Shown: piece by piece, positions 16,142 to 25,617 of the stretch | Numbering within the stretch: the stretch's first letter is position 1 | How the letters are laid out: every line of letters starts with the position of its first letter | Made by a program: the position numbers and the translations under genes | The notes under the pieces: generated by a model | The model's database searches: none | What the model was told of the DNA's origin: nothing | Seen by the model: the letters and a program-made list of their open reading frames with translations, nothing else | Source: Chryseobacterium cucumeris | GTDB taxonomy: Bacteria > Bacteroidota > Bacteroidia > Flavobacteriales > Weeksellaceae | Direction of reading: 5' to 3' | NCBI RefSeq assembly: GCF_001593385.1 | Contig: NZ_LUVZ01000001.1 | Span: 1,364,001-1,428,000, forward strand | Length of the DNA stretch: 64,000 nucleotides

Positions 16142-17596
16142 TTATCTAATATCATAACTATCTACATCTTTTGTATAATTTTTAGGATTAACTTCTTCAA
16201 ATTCTTCTTTAGTTGCATACATGTATCTTCGATCTCTATGACTAAAGTACTCAATTAAATTTAAAATACAATCTCTTAATAAATGATCAAGCTTAAGATA
16301 ATTTCGAAACATTTCTCCATGGCTTTTTCCAACTATACCTTCATGTACGGCAAGATTTCTTTCTCTTTTTATAAGACTTTTTACATTCTTATTAATAGGA
16401 ATTTTAGCATATTCTAAGAAGTTAGTAAGTGATTTATTAGTACTAGTATGATTAATATTTAAGTTAGATATGATAGCATTCATTCTGGACCAAGATGGTT
16501 CATCAATACTTTTGACAGGTAAAATCGCTTTTATTAAATTGGGTTTTATTTCATTTGAAAATATATCTTCATCTATCATACCTGTAGATTCAACAGCTAG
16601 ATGATTTGAATATTTTTTAGCAATTCTTTCAAGAGCTGTAATCAAGATAAAATACCTTTCCTCTACTCCGATAGTTTGTGATGAAACATTCAGTGAAAAT
16701 ATTAAAGATTCCAAATCTAAGATTTTATTAATTCTTTGAAATTTCACAAAAGATCGGAAAAATATTTCGCGGAAAATTTCATCGGAAAAAGAATGGTGGA
16801 AGTTTATAGGAATATAGCTATTATGTTGATCGTCATTTTTTTTTATAAAAGAGTAATTAATTTCTATTTCTGATGTGTATTGATTATTGCTTTGTCCATG
16901 ATATCTTCCAATATATTCTTTTCGTATCTTTACACGAGCCCCATTAATAAACGACAGAATACTTATTAACTCATACTTTATTTTTAGATAATCTTCGTAG
17001 TATAATATACAATAGCTTCTTGGTTCCTTATGATTTCTGAAGTCAAGTAGTATATTTTCAGAATTCTTATTTTGAATCAATTTTAACTTAAAATAATTTC
17101 CATTACCTTCTAATCCATCAATCACCCAAGCAGTCTCAGTGTGATCGAATGCAAAATCAAAAAAATTATCATCACTTTTTGCACCTCTTATAAACTTTTT
17201 GGTTTCAGTCGAATTAGCAAATTTTGTATTAAAATTTTCAAGTTCAACATACCAAATATTTTGTTTCCTATCGATATCTTTTTCTTCCTCATCATATAAT
17301 TTTCTCTCTGGAGCGTGTAACTTAATGTACCCCTCACAAATAAATGTTACTTTATTATTACCCCCTTCATGCCTTGTTAAAAATAAATCTTGGCATTCAA
17401 TTTTATATTTTTTTTCAGTTAAACCAACTATTTTATAATAATGATTGGATTCATTTTTTTCATAAATTGAGTTGTCTGTAAGTAATGTTTCAACCTTATA
17501 AACACCATTTTCAAGAAAAACCAAAGCAAATGAAATATTGATTTTTTCATTTTGACATTCTAAATATCCAGAAGTAATAGTGTAAACTAAATCCAT
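16142..17596 (-). CDS. ApeA-like HEPN-domain protein (candidate defence ribonuclease)
   Basis: 484 aa. Residues 413-418 read RNLAVH, an exact Rx4H HEPN ribonuclease motif in a helical C-terminal domain, preceded by about 300 residues of beta-rich sequence, as in ApeA-type proteins (large N-terminal domain plus HEPN). HEPN proteins of this kind cut RNA after phage sensing and stop infection at the cost of the host cell. It is convergent with the Shedu-like gene and divergent from the AAA+ gene, so it is probably an independent unit in the island. The HEPN assignment is firm; the ApeA relation rests on architecture. Confidence 0.7.
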   Translation of the reverse strand: MDLVYTITSGYLECQNEKINISFALVFLENGVYKVETLLTDNSIYEKNESNHYYKIVGLTEKKYKIECQDLFLTRHEGGNNKVTFICEGYIKLHAPERKLYDEEEKDIDRKQNIWYVELENFNTKFANSTETKKFIRGAKSDDNFFDFAFDHTETAWVIDGLEGNGNYFKLKLIQNKNSENILLDFRNHKEPRSYCILYYEDYLKIKYELISILSFINGARVKIRKEYIGRYHGQSNNQYTSEIEINYSFIKKNDDQHNSYIPINFHHSFSDEIFREIFFRSFVKFQRINKILDLESLIFSLNVSSQTIGVEERYFILITALERIAKKYSNHLAVESTGMIDEDIFSNEIKPNLIKAILPVKSIDEPSWSRMNAIISNLNINHTSTNKSLTNFLEYAKIPINKNVKSLIKRERNLAVHEGIVGKSHGEMFRNYLKLDHLLRDCILNLIEYFSHRDRRYMYATKEEFEEVNPKNYTKDVDSYDIR

Positions 17597-17928
17597 TTTC
17601 TTTTACAAGTAATTAAGTTTATTGAAAGTATAAAAAATTGTGACAATATGCTGCCAAATCGATCAGTTTCAAAACAAATACTTTCGTTAATTATGTGCTT
17701 TTTGTGAAGATAACAATGACAAAAAATACCGATTTCTCAAGAATTTCAGGAGCAATATATTAAATTGTAAATTAAAATAAAACTTCAAAATTATATAATT
17801 TATTTAAATAAATGAAATTAACTTTTTAAAAATTATACATTCATTTTAATAATTTATACTCGTCGGGTCAAATTATTTTAGTAACTTCAACCTATGAATT
17901 ATGTAAAAAAGTTACCTTTGCAAAAATT
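17597..17928. promoter_or_regulatory. Divergent intergenic region with AAA+ promoter
   Basis: 332 bp without a gene. TACCTTTG at 17913-17920 on the plus strand matches TAnnTTTG and would place the transcript start only a few bases before the ATG at 17929, so the mRNA may be almost leaderless. No clear promoter was found for the minus-strand HEPN gene, and no other structure. Confidence 0.45.
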
Positions 17929-18954
17929 ATGGCACAGTTAGATTACATAAAGGAGATTGCAAAGTATGGTCTTGAAAATGATCAGGAGAGATTGTTATCT
18001 GTACTAAATGATTTAATTGAGCATTCCAAACAAACAAAAAAGCTAAATTTCGCAATTCAGCTACAATCGATTTTAAAAGATTCCTTAAGAGTTCAAAAGA
18101 CAAGCGGTCTTACTACAGTAGGCTCTGAAACTCATCTTACCAGAATTGAAGATAAGGAATTATCCGACCTTATTTTAGAAAAAATCACATCAGATTATTC
18201 ATTAGATAATATTATTGCCAATAATAAAATTCATAGTGAATTAGAATTTTTTATTGAGGAACATCAAAAAATAGAAATCCTAAGACAATTTGATTTACCC
18301 GTTTCTAATAAATTATTACTGTATGGACCGTCGGGCTGTGGGAAGACTTTAGCCTCTTATGTTATAGCAGGCGAACTGCAAAAAATGATGGTGGTTATCA
18401 ATTTGGGAGCAATAGTATCCTCTAAATTAGGTGAAACCAGCAAAAATTTATCTAAAATATTCAAAAAATCCGCTACTGAAGACTGTATTATTTTTCTTGA
18501 TGAATTTGACAGCTTAGGCAAAATTAGAGATTACAGCCAAGATCATGGCGAAATGAAAAGAGTAGTTAATACTATTCTTCAACTATTTGATTACCTACCG
18601 CAAAGTAGTATAGTTATTGCTGCCACCAATCAAAAGGATATGTTGGATGAAGCTCTGTTAAGAAGATTTGATAATATTATTGGGTTCGAACTGCCTAACG
18701 AAAGTGAAATTAAGAAATTAATTGATCTGATTTTAGTAAATGGTAATTTTAAATTTGATAATAAAACAGTCGCAAATAAAATAATTAAAGCTGCTGTTGG
18801 CTTATCATATTATAGCATTCAAAAAACTTTAATTACCGCAATAAAGCGCTCATTGTTTGCTGCGTCAGAAATCAACAAAGTTCTTGCAGCACAGATAAGT
18901 ACATCTATTTGGAAAAACCTGATTGAAGTAGAGAAACATTCTTTAAACATTTAA
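17929..18954 (+). CDS. AAA+ ATPase paired with S8 protease (candidate anti-phage system)
   Basis: 341 aa. A helical N-terminal region (1-95) precedes one classic AAA+ module: Walker A GPSGCGKT (133-140), Walker B IIFLDEFD (187-194), sensor Asn in AATNQ (234), arginine finger region LLRRFD (243-248). This resembles the central ATPases that act on proteins, such as FtsH/proteasomal AAA. It converges on the subtilisin-like gene with a 12-base overlap of the two ends. Pairs of one such ATPase and an S8 protease are known as anti-phage modules; from memory databases use the names IteA/IteS, which I could not verify. The ATPase may gate or feed the protease. Confidence 0.8.
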   Translation: MAQLDYIKEIAKYGLENDQERLLSVLNDLIEHSKQTKKLNFAIQLQSILKDSLRVQKTSGLTTVGSETHLTRIEDKELSDLILEKITSDYSLDNIIANNKIHSELEFFIEEHQKIEILRQFDLPVSNKLLLYGPSGCGKTLASYVIAGELQKMMVVINLGAIVSSKLGETSKNLSKIFKKSATEDCIIFLDEFDSLGKIRDYSQDHGEMKRVVNTILQLFDYLPQSSIVIAATNQKDMLDEALLRRFDNIIGFELPNESEIKKLIDLILVNGNFKFDNKTVANKIIKAAVGLSYYSIQKTLITAIKRSLFAASEINKVLAAQISTSIWKNLIEVEKHSLNI

Positions 18955-21381
18955 GTCATCAGCCTCCAAAATCGTATCAAGATCATTAATTACTACAACA
19001 TCATTAATTAGCTGTATTTCGTCATAAAGTTTTCCTTTACTATCCTTTATAGTTTCTTCAATTGTTAATACTAAGGAAAAAGGAAATTCTGTGGGATAAT
19101 TTTCTGGTAAGCTTCCAACAATTTGTTCTGATAACTTTGCATGGATAGCCAGCTTAAATGTAGACTCTTCTTTTTTAAGATCTGTAACATTAACGCTAAG
19201 AGAAATTTTTTGACTGTTTGAATATGGTAAAGGTTTCGAAACAAATCTTCCATTTTCAGACCAAGAAAGATTATTTCTCAATTTAGACTTAAGTACATTG
19301 TCTGGTTTCATTATATCATCAGCAGTTTGATTTTTGAAGATACTGAATGCCATATGTATTGGATTATAGGAAAGTTGATTATTTTTAATAGGTAAAAATT
19401 TAAAACACAAAGTAGCAGTTATTTTTAATATCCCACTTTTCTTTCCGAGCTCTTCACTTATCAAATAGTCGGGGAAATTGATAGGATATATTTTAATTTT
19501 CCCATGACTTATTATATCTTCTAATATTAGTGTTGCTGAATTTTCATCTGAGTATAGGCTTCTTAGCTCATTTACTACACCATGTCCTACCACTCTGTTT
19601 AGTAGTTTCGAAACTCCATTATCAAATTGTATATAATTTAATGATGCTCCATTGATAATTAAAGCTTTAATACTTTCGTTAGTAAGATGTGGATAGTTCT
19701 TTATTAACCTAGCAGCTAGATTTGCAGTTAATGGTGCGGCAAAGCTTGTACCTACCTCTTGCATGACTCCTATATTTGATTTAGCTGAAAGTAATGTTAG
19801 TGCTGGCTCATCAAGCCAATCTAAAGTATTTTCATCATAATATCCAATGTCTCCACCACTTTCAATAACATCAGGTCTAAAGTAATTCTGATTATTTTTT
19901 TTCAAATTATATATAGCTGACAGATCAACATGCCCCTTTCTAGTATATAATGCCGGAAACTCACGTCCTGATGCAATACCTAGAAACGCACCATCTTTTA
20001 GATTATCAGCTGAAGCACCAACTACAAAATTATTGAGACTATCTGCTGGAGTCGACAAGTTAGTGTGCTCATTATTGAAATAGTCTAGATCATAGTTGGT
20101 ATTCTCTGCAATACAATCTTCGTTGTTACCAGTACATATAAAAATTAGACTATTTGTTTCATATGCAAATTTATCAAGTGCATATGTATAGTCAGAAAAT
20201 GCTTCGTTCGTACTCATATGACAGCTATAGCAAGTAGTTAAAGTAAAGAGTCTAATATATGGATATTTAGATTTAACTGAATAAAGCATTTCCAAAAGTT
20301 TCAGTTCAGAAATAAATCCGTTACCACTATCGCTGATTTTTATGGATAGTAATTTTGCATCGGCTTTGATTTCTCCTTCAAAATTATTTCTGTGATTTAA
20401 TTTACCTAGGGCAACTAATCCACCCACTGCGGTACCGTGCCCTAATCCACGTCGACCAGCCTGATCCACAAGAGGGCTACCCGCAAGAGTAAAAGTAGCA
20501 TCATTTAACAATATTGTAGCTAATGCGCTATCTTGTGAAATTCCAGTATCAATAATGCCTACCACAGGCAAATCTTCTTCGGCATTCGATATTTCAAAAC
20601 CGAATTCACGTCGAACTGTATTAAAACCTCCTGGTCTCACAGTGGTAAAAGCAGAACAAGTAGCGCTTTCAATGATATCAAAATTTGAAACTATTTTTTG
20701 TATTTGATCAGGAGTAATATCGTGTAATTCAATCCGATCACTTTCAACATTATAGTAGTAATGAATATTATTTTTGTTAAGATAATTAAACAGATTATCT
20801 AAAATTCCGTACTTTAATTTGCTATCTAATGGTAGATCTATTAGAGATAAATAAACTATCTCTCCTAAATGTTCCATAGAAAATTTTAGAATATCACGCG
20901 CTCTCAAAAGCTTAAAATTCGAGATATATTTAATATTTGCAGAATACTTAACAAACTTTTTATCAATTTCATTTTGTGTGAAATTGATAATGTCATTGAT
21001 GAAATTTTGAAATTTTTCTTTATTGACAACAGCAAATAAGCCTCTTTTCGCAAAATCGTAAAAAGCAACACCTTCTAGACCATAGTCATTATAATAGACT
21101 GAGAAATATTTTTTTATTTCAAAAAGTCCCTGAAAACTTATTTCAACGTAATCAATATCAATTGGAACCTCCAACTTGTGATCCCTCTCTTCATATTTTC
21201 TAATAATATCACGTTCAAATTTCCTCAAATTGCTTCGTAATACAGAGGCCAACATAAAATAGTTTTTAGAAGTATTTTCTTTTTCACCATTATTACCGTC
21301 GAAGCCATAATTGTACTTGAAATCTGCAATTTCAGATAATTGTTTTTCACTCAAAAATTTTAGATGAGATTTTTTACTCAT
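18943..21381 (-). CDS. Subtilisin-like S8 serine protease, cytoplasmic, defence-associated
   Basis: 812 aa, much longer than a plain subtilisin. The catalytic domain is complete: Asp278 in VGIIDTGIS, His315 in GLGHGTAVGG, oxyanion Asn in CTGNN (about 419), Ser546 in GTSFAAP. There is no signal peptide. The first 270 residues may hold an inhibitory pro-region or a partner-binding domain; residues 600-812 form a beta-rich tail. The gene is convergent with, and overlaps by 12 bases, the AAA+ ATPase gene. An intracellular S8 protease next to an AAA+ ATPase in a defence island suggests an inducible proteolytic suicide or anti-phage role. That role is inferred. Confidence 0.82.
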   Translation of the reverse strand: MSKKSHLKFLSEKQLSEIADFKYNYGFDGNNGEKENTSKNYFMLASVLRSNLRKFERDIIRKYEERDHKLEVPIDIDYVEISFQGLFEIKKYFSVYYNDYGLEGVAFYDFAKRGLFAVVNKEKFQNFINDIINFTQNEIDKKFVKYSANIKYISNFKLLRARDILKFSMEHLGEIVYLSLIDLPLDSKLKYGILDNLFNYLNKNNIHYYYNVESDRIELHDITPDQIQKIVSNFDIIESATCSAFTTVRPGGFNTVRREFGFEISNAEEDLPVVGIIDTGISQDSALATILLNDATFTLAGSPLVDQAGRRGLGHGTAVGGLVALGKLNHRNNFEGEIKADAKLLSIKISDSGNGFISELKLLEMLYSVKSKYPYIRLFTLTTCYSCHMSTNEAFSDYTYALDKFAYETNSLIFICTGNNEDCIAENTNYDLDYFNNEHTNLSTPADSLNNFVVGASADNLKDGAFLGIASGREFPALYTRKGHVDLSAIYNLKKNNQNYFRPDVIESGGDIGYYDENTLDWLDEPALTLLSAKSNIGVMQEVGTSFAAPLTANLAARLIKNYPHLTNESIKALIINGASLNYIQFDNGVSKLLNRVVGHGVVNELRSLYSDENSATLILEDIISHGKIKIYPINFPDYLISEELGKKSGILKITATLCFKFLPIKNNQLSYNPIHMAFSIFKNQTADDIMKPDNVLKSKLRNNLSWSENGRFVSKPLPYSNSQKISLSVNVTDLKKEESTFKLAIHAKLSEQIVGSLPENYPTEFPFSLVLTIEETIKDSKGKLYDEIQLINDVVVINDLDTILEADDLNV

Positions 21382-21540
21382 GGAAAGAAGTTATTAGTTT
21401 TATGTGCTCTTTACTGTTTTAAGCCTGTAATAGTAGTAAAGATAGCAAAAATAAAATTGCAAAAGTATATAAATTAACAATTTAAGAGTTTTATCAACAA
21501 TTTTAATAATGGATAATAATGCTGCGATTTATTATATTAG

Positions 21541-23625
21541 CTAATCATTATCAAACTCAAATAATACCGTTAAATCATCTTTGATACTTAAGTAAGCATC
21601 AAACTTTTTACCGTTTTTGCTTTTCATATCTTTGATTAATGATGTTTTGTTTTGAGTTAATAGTAAAGTAAGATCTTTACTACTGAGTTGTACTCCGCAT
21701 ATAGTTCTGAAGAGAATCCAACCGCATTGTTCATCTGGGCATTTGACAATTTTATCCTTGATAATAAGATTATGTTGTTGGCATTTGGGGCATTTTAATT
21801 GTGGGATGTTTTCTTGGGGAATATGAAGTGATAAAAGTTCGTTGGTGATTTCAGTTGTATAGTGTTGGATGTCGTTCATGAATTGGTTTTTACTGAGTTC
21901 ACCTTTTTCAATTCTTTCCAGTGCGAGTTCCCATTCTGCGGTCATTTGGACATTGGCTATTTTTTTGTCTTTGACAAAGTTGTAAACCTGCAAGCCTTTA
22001 TCTGTAGGATGCAACGTTTTGCTTTTCCTGATAATATAGTTTCTGCTGAGCAGCGTTTCGATAATGGAAGCTCTGGTGGCTGGGGTTCCAATGCCGATAT
22101 TGGAGAGTGCTTTTTGTTCTTCTTTGTTTTCAATAGATCGGCCTGCATTTTCCATGGCTGATAAAAGGTCAGCTTCAGTAAAAAGTTTGGGAGGTTGCGT
22201 TACTTTTTCCAGTAGTTCGGTTTTTGATATCTTCAGCTCATCTCCTGTTTTGAATTCCGGAAGTTCAGTAAGGACTTCATTTTTATTATTGGAATTTTCA
22301 TTGTCAGAAAGAATCCCTTTGATGACTCGCCAGCCTTTGTTGAGTATTTTTGAGCCCTTGATCTGGAATTCGTAATGATGGACTTTTATCTGGATTTGGG
22401 TGACTTGCTTTGTACAGGTGTGGGATAGTGATTCCAACAAGCGGTAAGCAATCATATCATAAATGGCTTTTTCCGTAGCGCTAAGTGCAGAAGGTGTTTT
22501 GGTTGTTATGAGTAATCCGTGATGGTCGGTAACTTTTAGATCATTAACGATCCGCTTGTTGAAGTTTCCGAATTTTAAATGGGTTATGGCTGTTTTGAAG
22601 GGTTCGGTCTGATTCAGTATTCTGACCAGCTCAGGAATATCAGTCCATACATCTTCAGGAATATACTTGCTGCCGGTTCTGGGGTAAGTGATGAACTGTT
22701 TCTCATAGAGGCTTTGGGCTGTTTGTAAAACCTCATCAGCAGAAAGCCCCAGTTTTCTGTTGGCTTCTTTCTGTAATTCTGTGAGGTCGAAAAGTAATGG
22801 AGATTGCTCCTGTACTGTTTTAACAGATACATCTTCCACAACAGCTCTACCCTCCCGCTCTATAATCTTTTGGATTTGTTCTGCCTGCTTTTTTTCTTCC
22901 CATTGTAATAGTGAAAGACTGGTGAAATCTGTATATTCTTTTCTGTGACTCAGCTGGATTTGAAAGTATTTTTGCTTGATGAAGTTTTGATGCTGAAGAA
23001 ACCGTTGACAGATTAAAGCCAGCGTTGGGGTCTGCACTCTGCCTAATGAATAAACATCTTGGTTCCCTGCGATGGTTAATGCCTGGGTAGCATTGATGCC
23101 TACCAGCCAGTCTGCTTCACTTCTGGCTTTAGCAGCTTCATATAAACCGTCAAAGGTATCGCCAGGCTGAAGATTCTTAAAACCTTCCTGTATTGCCTTT
23201 TCGGTAAGGGAACTGATCCAAAGTCTTTCAAAAGGTTTGTTGCATTGTAGGTAGTGATAGATATAGCGGAAGATCAACTCTCCTTCCCTTCCTGCATCGG
23301 TGGCGACTATGATACTGCTGCATTGATTGATGACTTGTTTTATAGTGTTGAGTTGTTTTAAAGCGGAAGAATCTGGCTGATAGCCCTTTACTTTCTTTAG
23401 TTTTTTGGGAGTTAGAATAAAAGGGTTGGGAAAGATAGGTAAAGAGGCTTTGTTAAAGCCTCTTATACCATAATCCTCCGGCATTCCTAATGTGATCAGA
23501 TGTCCTAATGCCCAGGTGACACAATAGCAGTTACCGGATAAGTAACCATCTTTCTTTTCATGAGCTCCTAATAATTGTGCGATTTCTCTTGCTACACTCG
23601 GTTTTTCAGCGATGATTGCTTTCAT
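21541..23625 (-). CDS. topB: DNA topoisomerase III (type IA), conjugative-element type
   Basis: 694 aa. Toprim domain at the N-terminus (AIIAEKPSVAREIAQLLG, DAGREGE at 110-116), active-site Tyr314 in FITYPRTGSKY, and a C-terminal zinc ribbon (CPKCQQHN ... CPDEQCGW). It relaxes negatively supercoiled DNA by single-strand passage. TopB copies of this size are a standard backbone gene of Bacteroidota ICEs, next to a DUF3945 protein exactly as here (20-base gap, same strand). It marks the right-hand backbone after the cargo region. Confidence 0.95.
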   Translation of the reverse strand: MKAIIAEKPSVAREIAQLLGAHEKKDGYLSGNCYCVTWALGHLITLGMPEDYGIRGFNKASLPIFPNPFILTPKKLKKVKGYQPDSSALKQLNTIKQVINQCSSIIVATDAGREGELIFRYIYHYLQCNKPFERLWISSLTEKAIQEGFKNLQPGDTFDGLYEAAKARSEADWLVGINATQALTIAGNQDVYSLGRVQTPTLALICQRFLQHQNFIKQKYFQIQLSHRKEYTDFTSLSLLQWEEKKQAEQIQKIIEREGRAVVEDVSVKTVQEQSPLLFDLTELQKEANRKLGLSADEVLQTAQSLYEKQFITYPRTGSKYIPEDVWTDIPELVRILNQTEPFKTAITHLKFGNFNKRIVNDLKVTDHHGLLITTKTPSALSATEKAIYDMIAYRLLESLSHTCTKQVTQIQIKVHHYEFQIKGSKILNKGWRVIKGILSDNENSNNKNEVLTELPEFKTGDELKISKTELLEKVTQPPKLFTEADLLSAMENAGRSIENKEEQKALSNIGIGTPATRASIIETLLSRNYIIRKSKTLHPTDKGLQVYNFVKDKKIANVQMTAEWELALERIEKGELSKNQFMNDIQHYTTEITNELLSLHIPQENIPQLKCPKCQQHNLIIKDKIVKCPDEQCGWILFRTICGVQLSSKDLTLLLTQNKTSLIKDMKSKNGKKFDAYLSIKDDLTVLFEFDND

Positions 23626-23645
23626 ATGATGGATTTAGATGTTTA

Positions 23646-25085
23646 TTATAGTTTTCGTCCTCTTGGTTTTCTAACCTTTTTTTGCTGGTCTTCCTGCTGT
23701 TGACTGGCAGGCTGCTGCTGTTTGGATTCTAAAGGCTCCTTCACATTTTTAGTAGCTTCATTGGTTTTACCCTGGGTATTACCCGCAGTTTGAGTCTTAT
23801 GATCTTCTGTAGGCTTTGCTTTTTCTTTGAGCTTATTAGGATGAGTGAATGAAAAGTCGGTTTTGGAAGTTTCTTTGTTGAAGGTAATATAACCTTGATA
23901 GGTTTTACCTTTAGCATCGGTAAGACCGTCAACGTACACGGTTTGCCCTGCTTTGAACTTTTCATATTGTGAATCATCCAGTTCTTTTCCTCTGAATATT
24001 TTGGGTGCTTCTTGAGCCGTATGCTGAGTTTGCTGTTGATTGTGTTGTTGTCTTTGTTGCGGTGTCTGATTATTATTGAACAGAAATTCCACATACCGCT
24101 TATCTGCATTGAACTGTACGGTTGCATTGAACAATTCTCCTTTTTTAGAAGTCATCCCTTCAAGATACAATGGTCCTCCTTCCAATAGGGTTTGTTTCTG
24201 ATGTTCATCAAGCCTAATTCCTTTGATTTCATCAGGGATTTTCATGTACTCCGCTCTGTAAGCAACCAATTCATTGGTTAAACGGTCACGGCTGATCACT
24301 GATGGAATGATTTCATCCGTTTTAGGATTGACAAGATCTACTAACCGACCCATATTCCCGGTTTCTTTCAGATTCTTCTTGTCTTCATCCGTGAACTGAT
24401 GACCCAGAAATTTATTATTGAGGCTGGGCTCTTTTCGGATTCCATGCAGATGAACGGCAACCTGTCCTGTATCTCCTGTTTGAAGAGATAACCGGACATC
24501 CATCTTACTAACCGCCGTTCCCAGATTAATAGTAATCGGAATTAATGTATTGGTTTTAAAACCTCTAAGTAATGCATCCATCGCATTCATTTTTTCAAGC
24601 TTCTCCTGATTAAGTCCGAATTTTCCCATCGTTTTCCAGTCGATCTGTTCCGGCTGAAAACGATATTCCTGATTTTCTGTGTTGTTGTCCATTGTATTTT
24701 GATTTTTTGGATTGTTATTGTGTATTTCGTAGTCCTTCAGCTTTTCTTTTTCTGCAGGTGATGCCTCATCAACATACTTTTGAAGATCCTTAGCGGTATT
24801 GACGGCATCGTATTCCGAAACTTTGAAAAAGTTGAAATGCGTGGGATTTTTAAGCTGCCGGTAAAAATTCGAAAAGAAGTTGGAGAATAGATCGCCGTGC
24901 TTATCAACGCTGATCAGCGGCTCATTATCTTTTTTTTCTTGTGGAGGAACCTTTTGAAGGTTTCCATCTTTATCAATTCCTTTGACCATCTCAACCTGAT
25001 TGGTATGAATGTTCAGGACAAGGAGTGTGTCTGTTGATGGTTTGAGTTCACTAGGTTCCTGATGGTTTATCAATTCATTTTCCAT
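23646..25085 (-). CDS. DUF3945/DUF4099-type conjugative-element protein
   Basis: 479 aa, no signal or membrane segment. After a low-similarity N-terminus the core shows two related units, GPLYLEGMTSKKGELFNATV (about residue 300) and GQTVYVDGLTDAKGKTYQGY (about 390), each with the L-x-G-x-x-x-x-G-x-x-x-x-A/G pattern of DUF3945 repeats. The C-terminus is rich in Q, K, P and E and likely disordered. Proteins of this type almost always stand before topB in Bacteroidota conjugative elements; their role is unknown, perhaps in DNA processing. Upstream is the excisionase-like gene. Confidence 0.85.
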   Translation of the reverse strand: MENELINHQEPSELKPSTDTLLVLNIHTNQVEMVKGIDKDGNLQKVPPQEKKDNEPLISVDKHGDLFSNFFSNFYRQLKNPTHFNFFKVSEYDAVNTAKDLQKYVDEASPAEKEKLKDYEIHNNNPKNQNTMDNNTENQEYRFQPEQIDWKTMGKFGLNQEKLEKMNAMDALLRGFKTNTLIPITINLGTAVSKMDVRLSLQTGDTGQVAVHLHGIRKEPSLNNKFLGHQFTDEDKKNLKETGNMGRLVDLVNPKTDEIIPSVISRDRLTNELVAYRAEYMKIPDEIKGIRLDEHQKQTLLEGGPLYLEGMTSKKGELFNATVQFNADKRYVEFLFNNNQTPQQRQQHNQQQTQHTAQEAPKIFRGKELDDSQYEKFKAGQTVYVDGLTDAKGKTYQGYITFNKETSKTDFSFTHPNKLKEKAKPTEDHKTQTAGNTQGKTNEATKNVKEPLESKQQQPASQQQEDQQKKVRKPRGRKL

Positions 25086-25183
25086 TGTATTTCATTTAAT
25101 GGAACCAAAATATAGGCTCAATTAAGAGTATTCTAAAGGTTGGAATGGTGATGAATAATTTGGCTGTAGATGTCTTATTACCA

Positions 25184-25465
25184 TCAAGAGTTTAAACATT
25201 CTCTGATTAATTGATGGACATCCGAAAGCTTATAGTACAGCTTTCCACTAATGGTATAGTATGGCAGCTTTTTATCAGTCCGGTACCGCTGTAATGATCG
25301 GGAACTTATCTTTAAAAGCTGTAAAACATCCTGGTTATCTAAAAGCTGTTCCCCGTCTATTTCTATAAATCTGGATTGGTTCTTAAGCATCTGCTCTTTC
25401 AGTAGGTCAAATCTTTCCATGATTCTCTCCATCCAGACTATAAACTCTGTTCTTTCGATATTCAT
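25184..25465 (-). CDS. Helix-turn-helix (excisionase/MerR-like) protein of the element
   Basis: 93 aa from ATG at 25465 (MNIERTEF); a longer frame to 25507 exists but its first 14 residues look non-coding. The C-terminal half, LLDNQDVLQLLKISSRSLQR followed by LPYYTISGKLYYKLSDV, is the HTH_17 winged-helix pattern of excisionases. Small proteins of this kind sit upstream of the DUF3945-topB pair in many flavobacterial elements and may control excision or transfer genes. No integrase is found near it. Confidence 0.75.
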   Translation of the reverse strand: MNIERTEFIVWMERIMERFDLLKEQMLKNQSRFIEIDGEQLLDNQDVLQLLKISSRSLQRYRTDKKLPYYTISGKLYYKLSDVHQLIRECLNS

Positions 25466-25617
25466 AATGGTGATTTTTATGATTGTTGGTGATGTAAAAT
25501 TGATCAACAGAAATCATATAAAATCACTACTTTTTCGTAGTACCGAAAAGAATTTTGCTTTAAGTGATAAATATTTACTTAAAAAATATCGATATTTACA
25601 ATAAAATATGAAAGACT

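Noticed and set aside
21862..22375. Overlapping plus-strand frames inside topB
   Set aside because: Residue mix rich in F, S and C typical of antisense frames; topB domains are continuous on the other strand.
23741..24127. 128-aa minus-strand frame overlapping the DUF3945 gene
   Set aside because: Alternative frame of the same strand with a biased K/I/Q composition; the main frame has the DUF3945 repeats.
25529..25550. Imperfect hairpin CTTTTTCG/CCGAAAAG between the HTH gene and the 25618 gene
   Set aside because: One bulge, short stem, and no T-run in a useful place; too weak to call.
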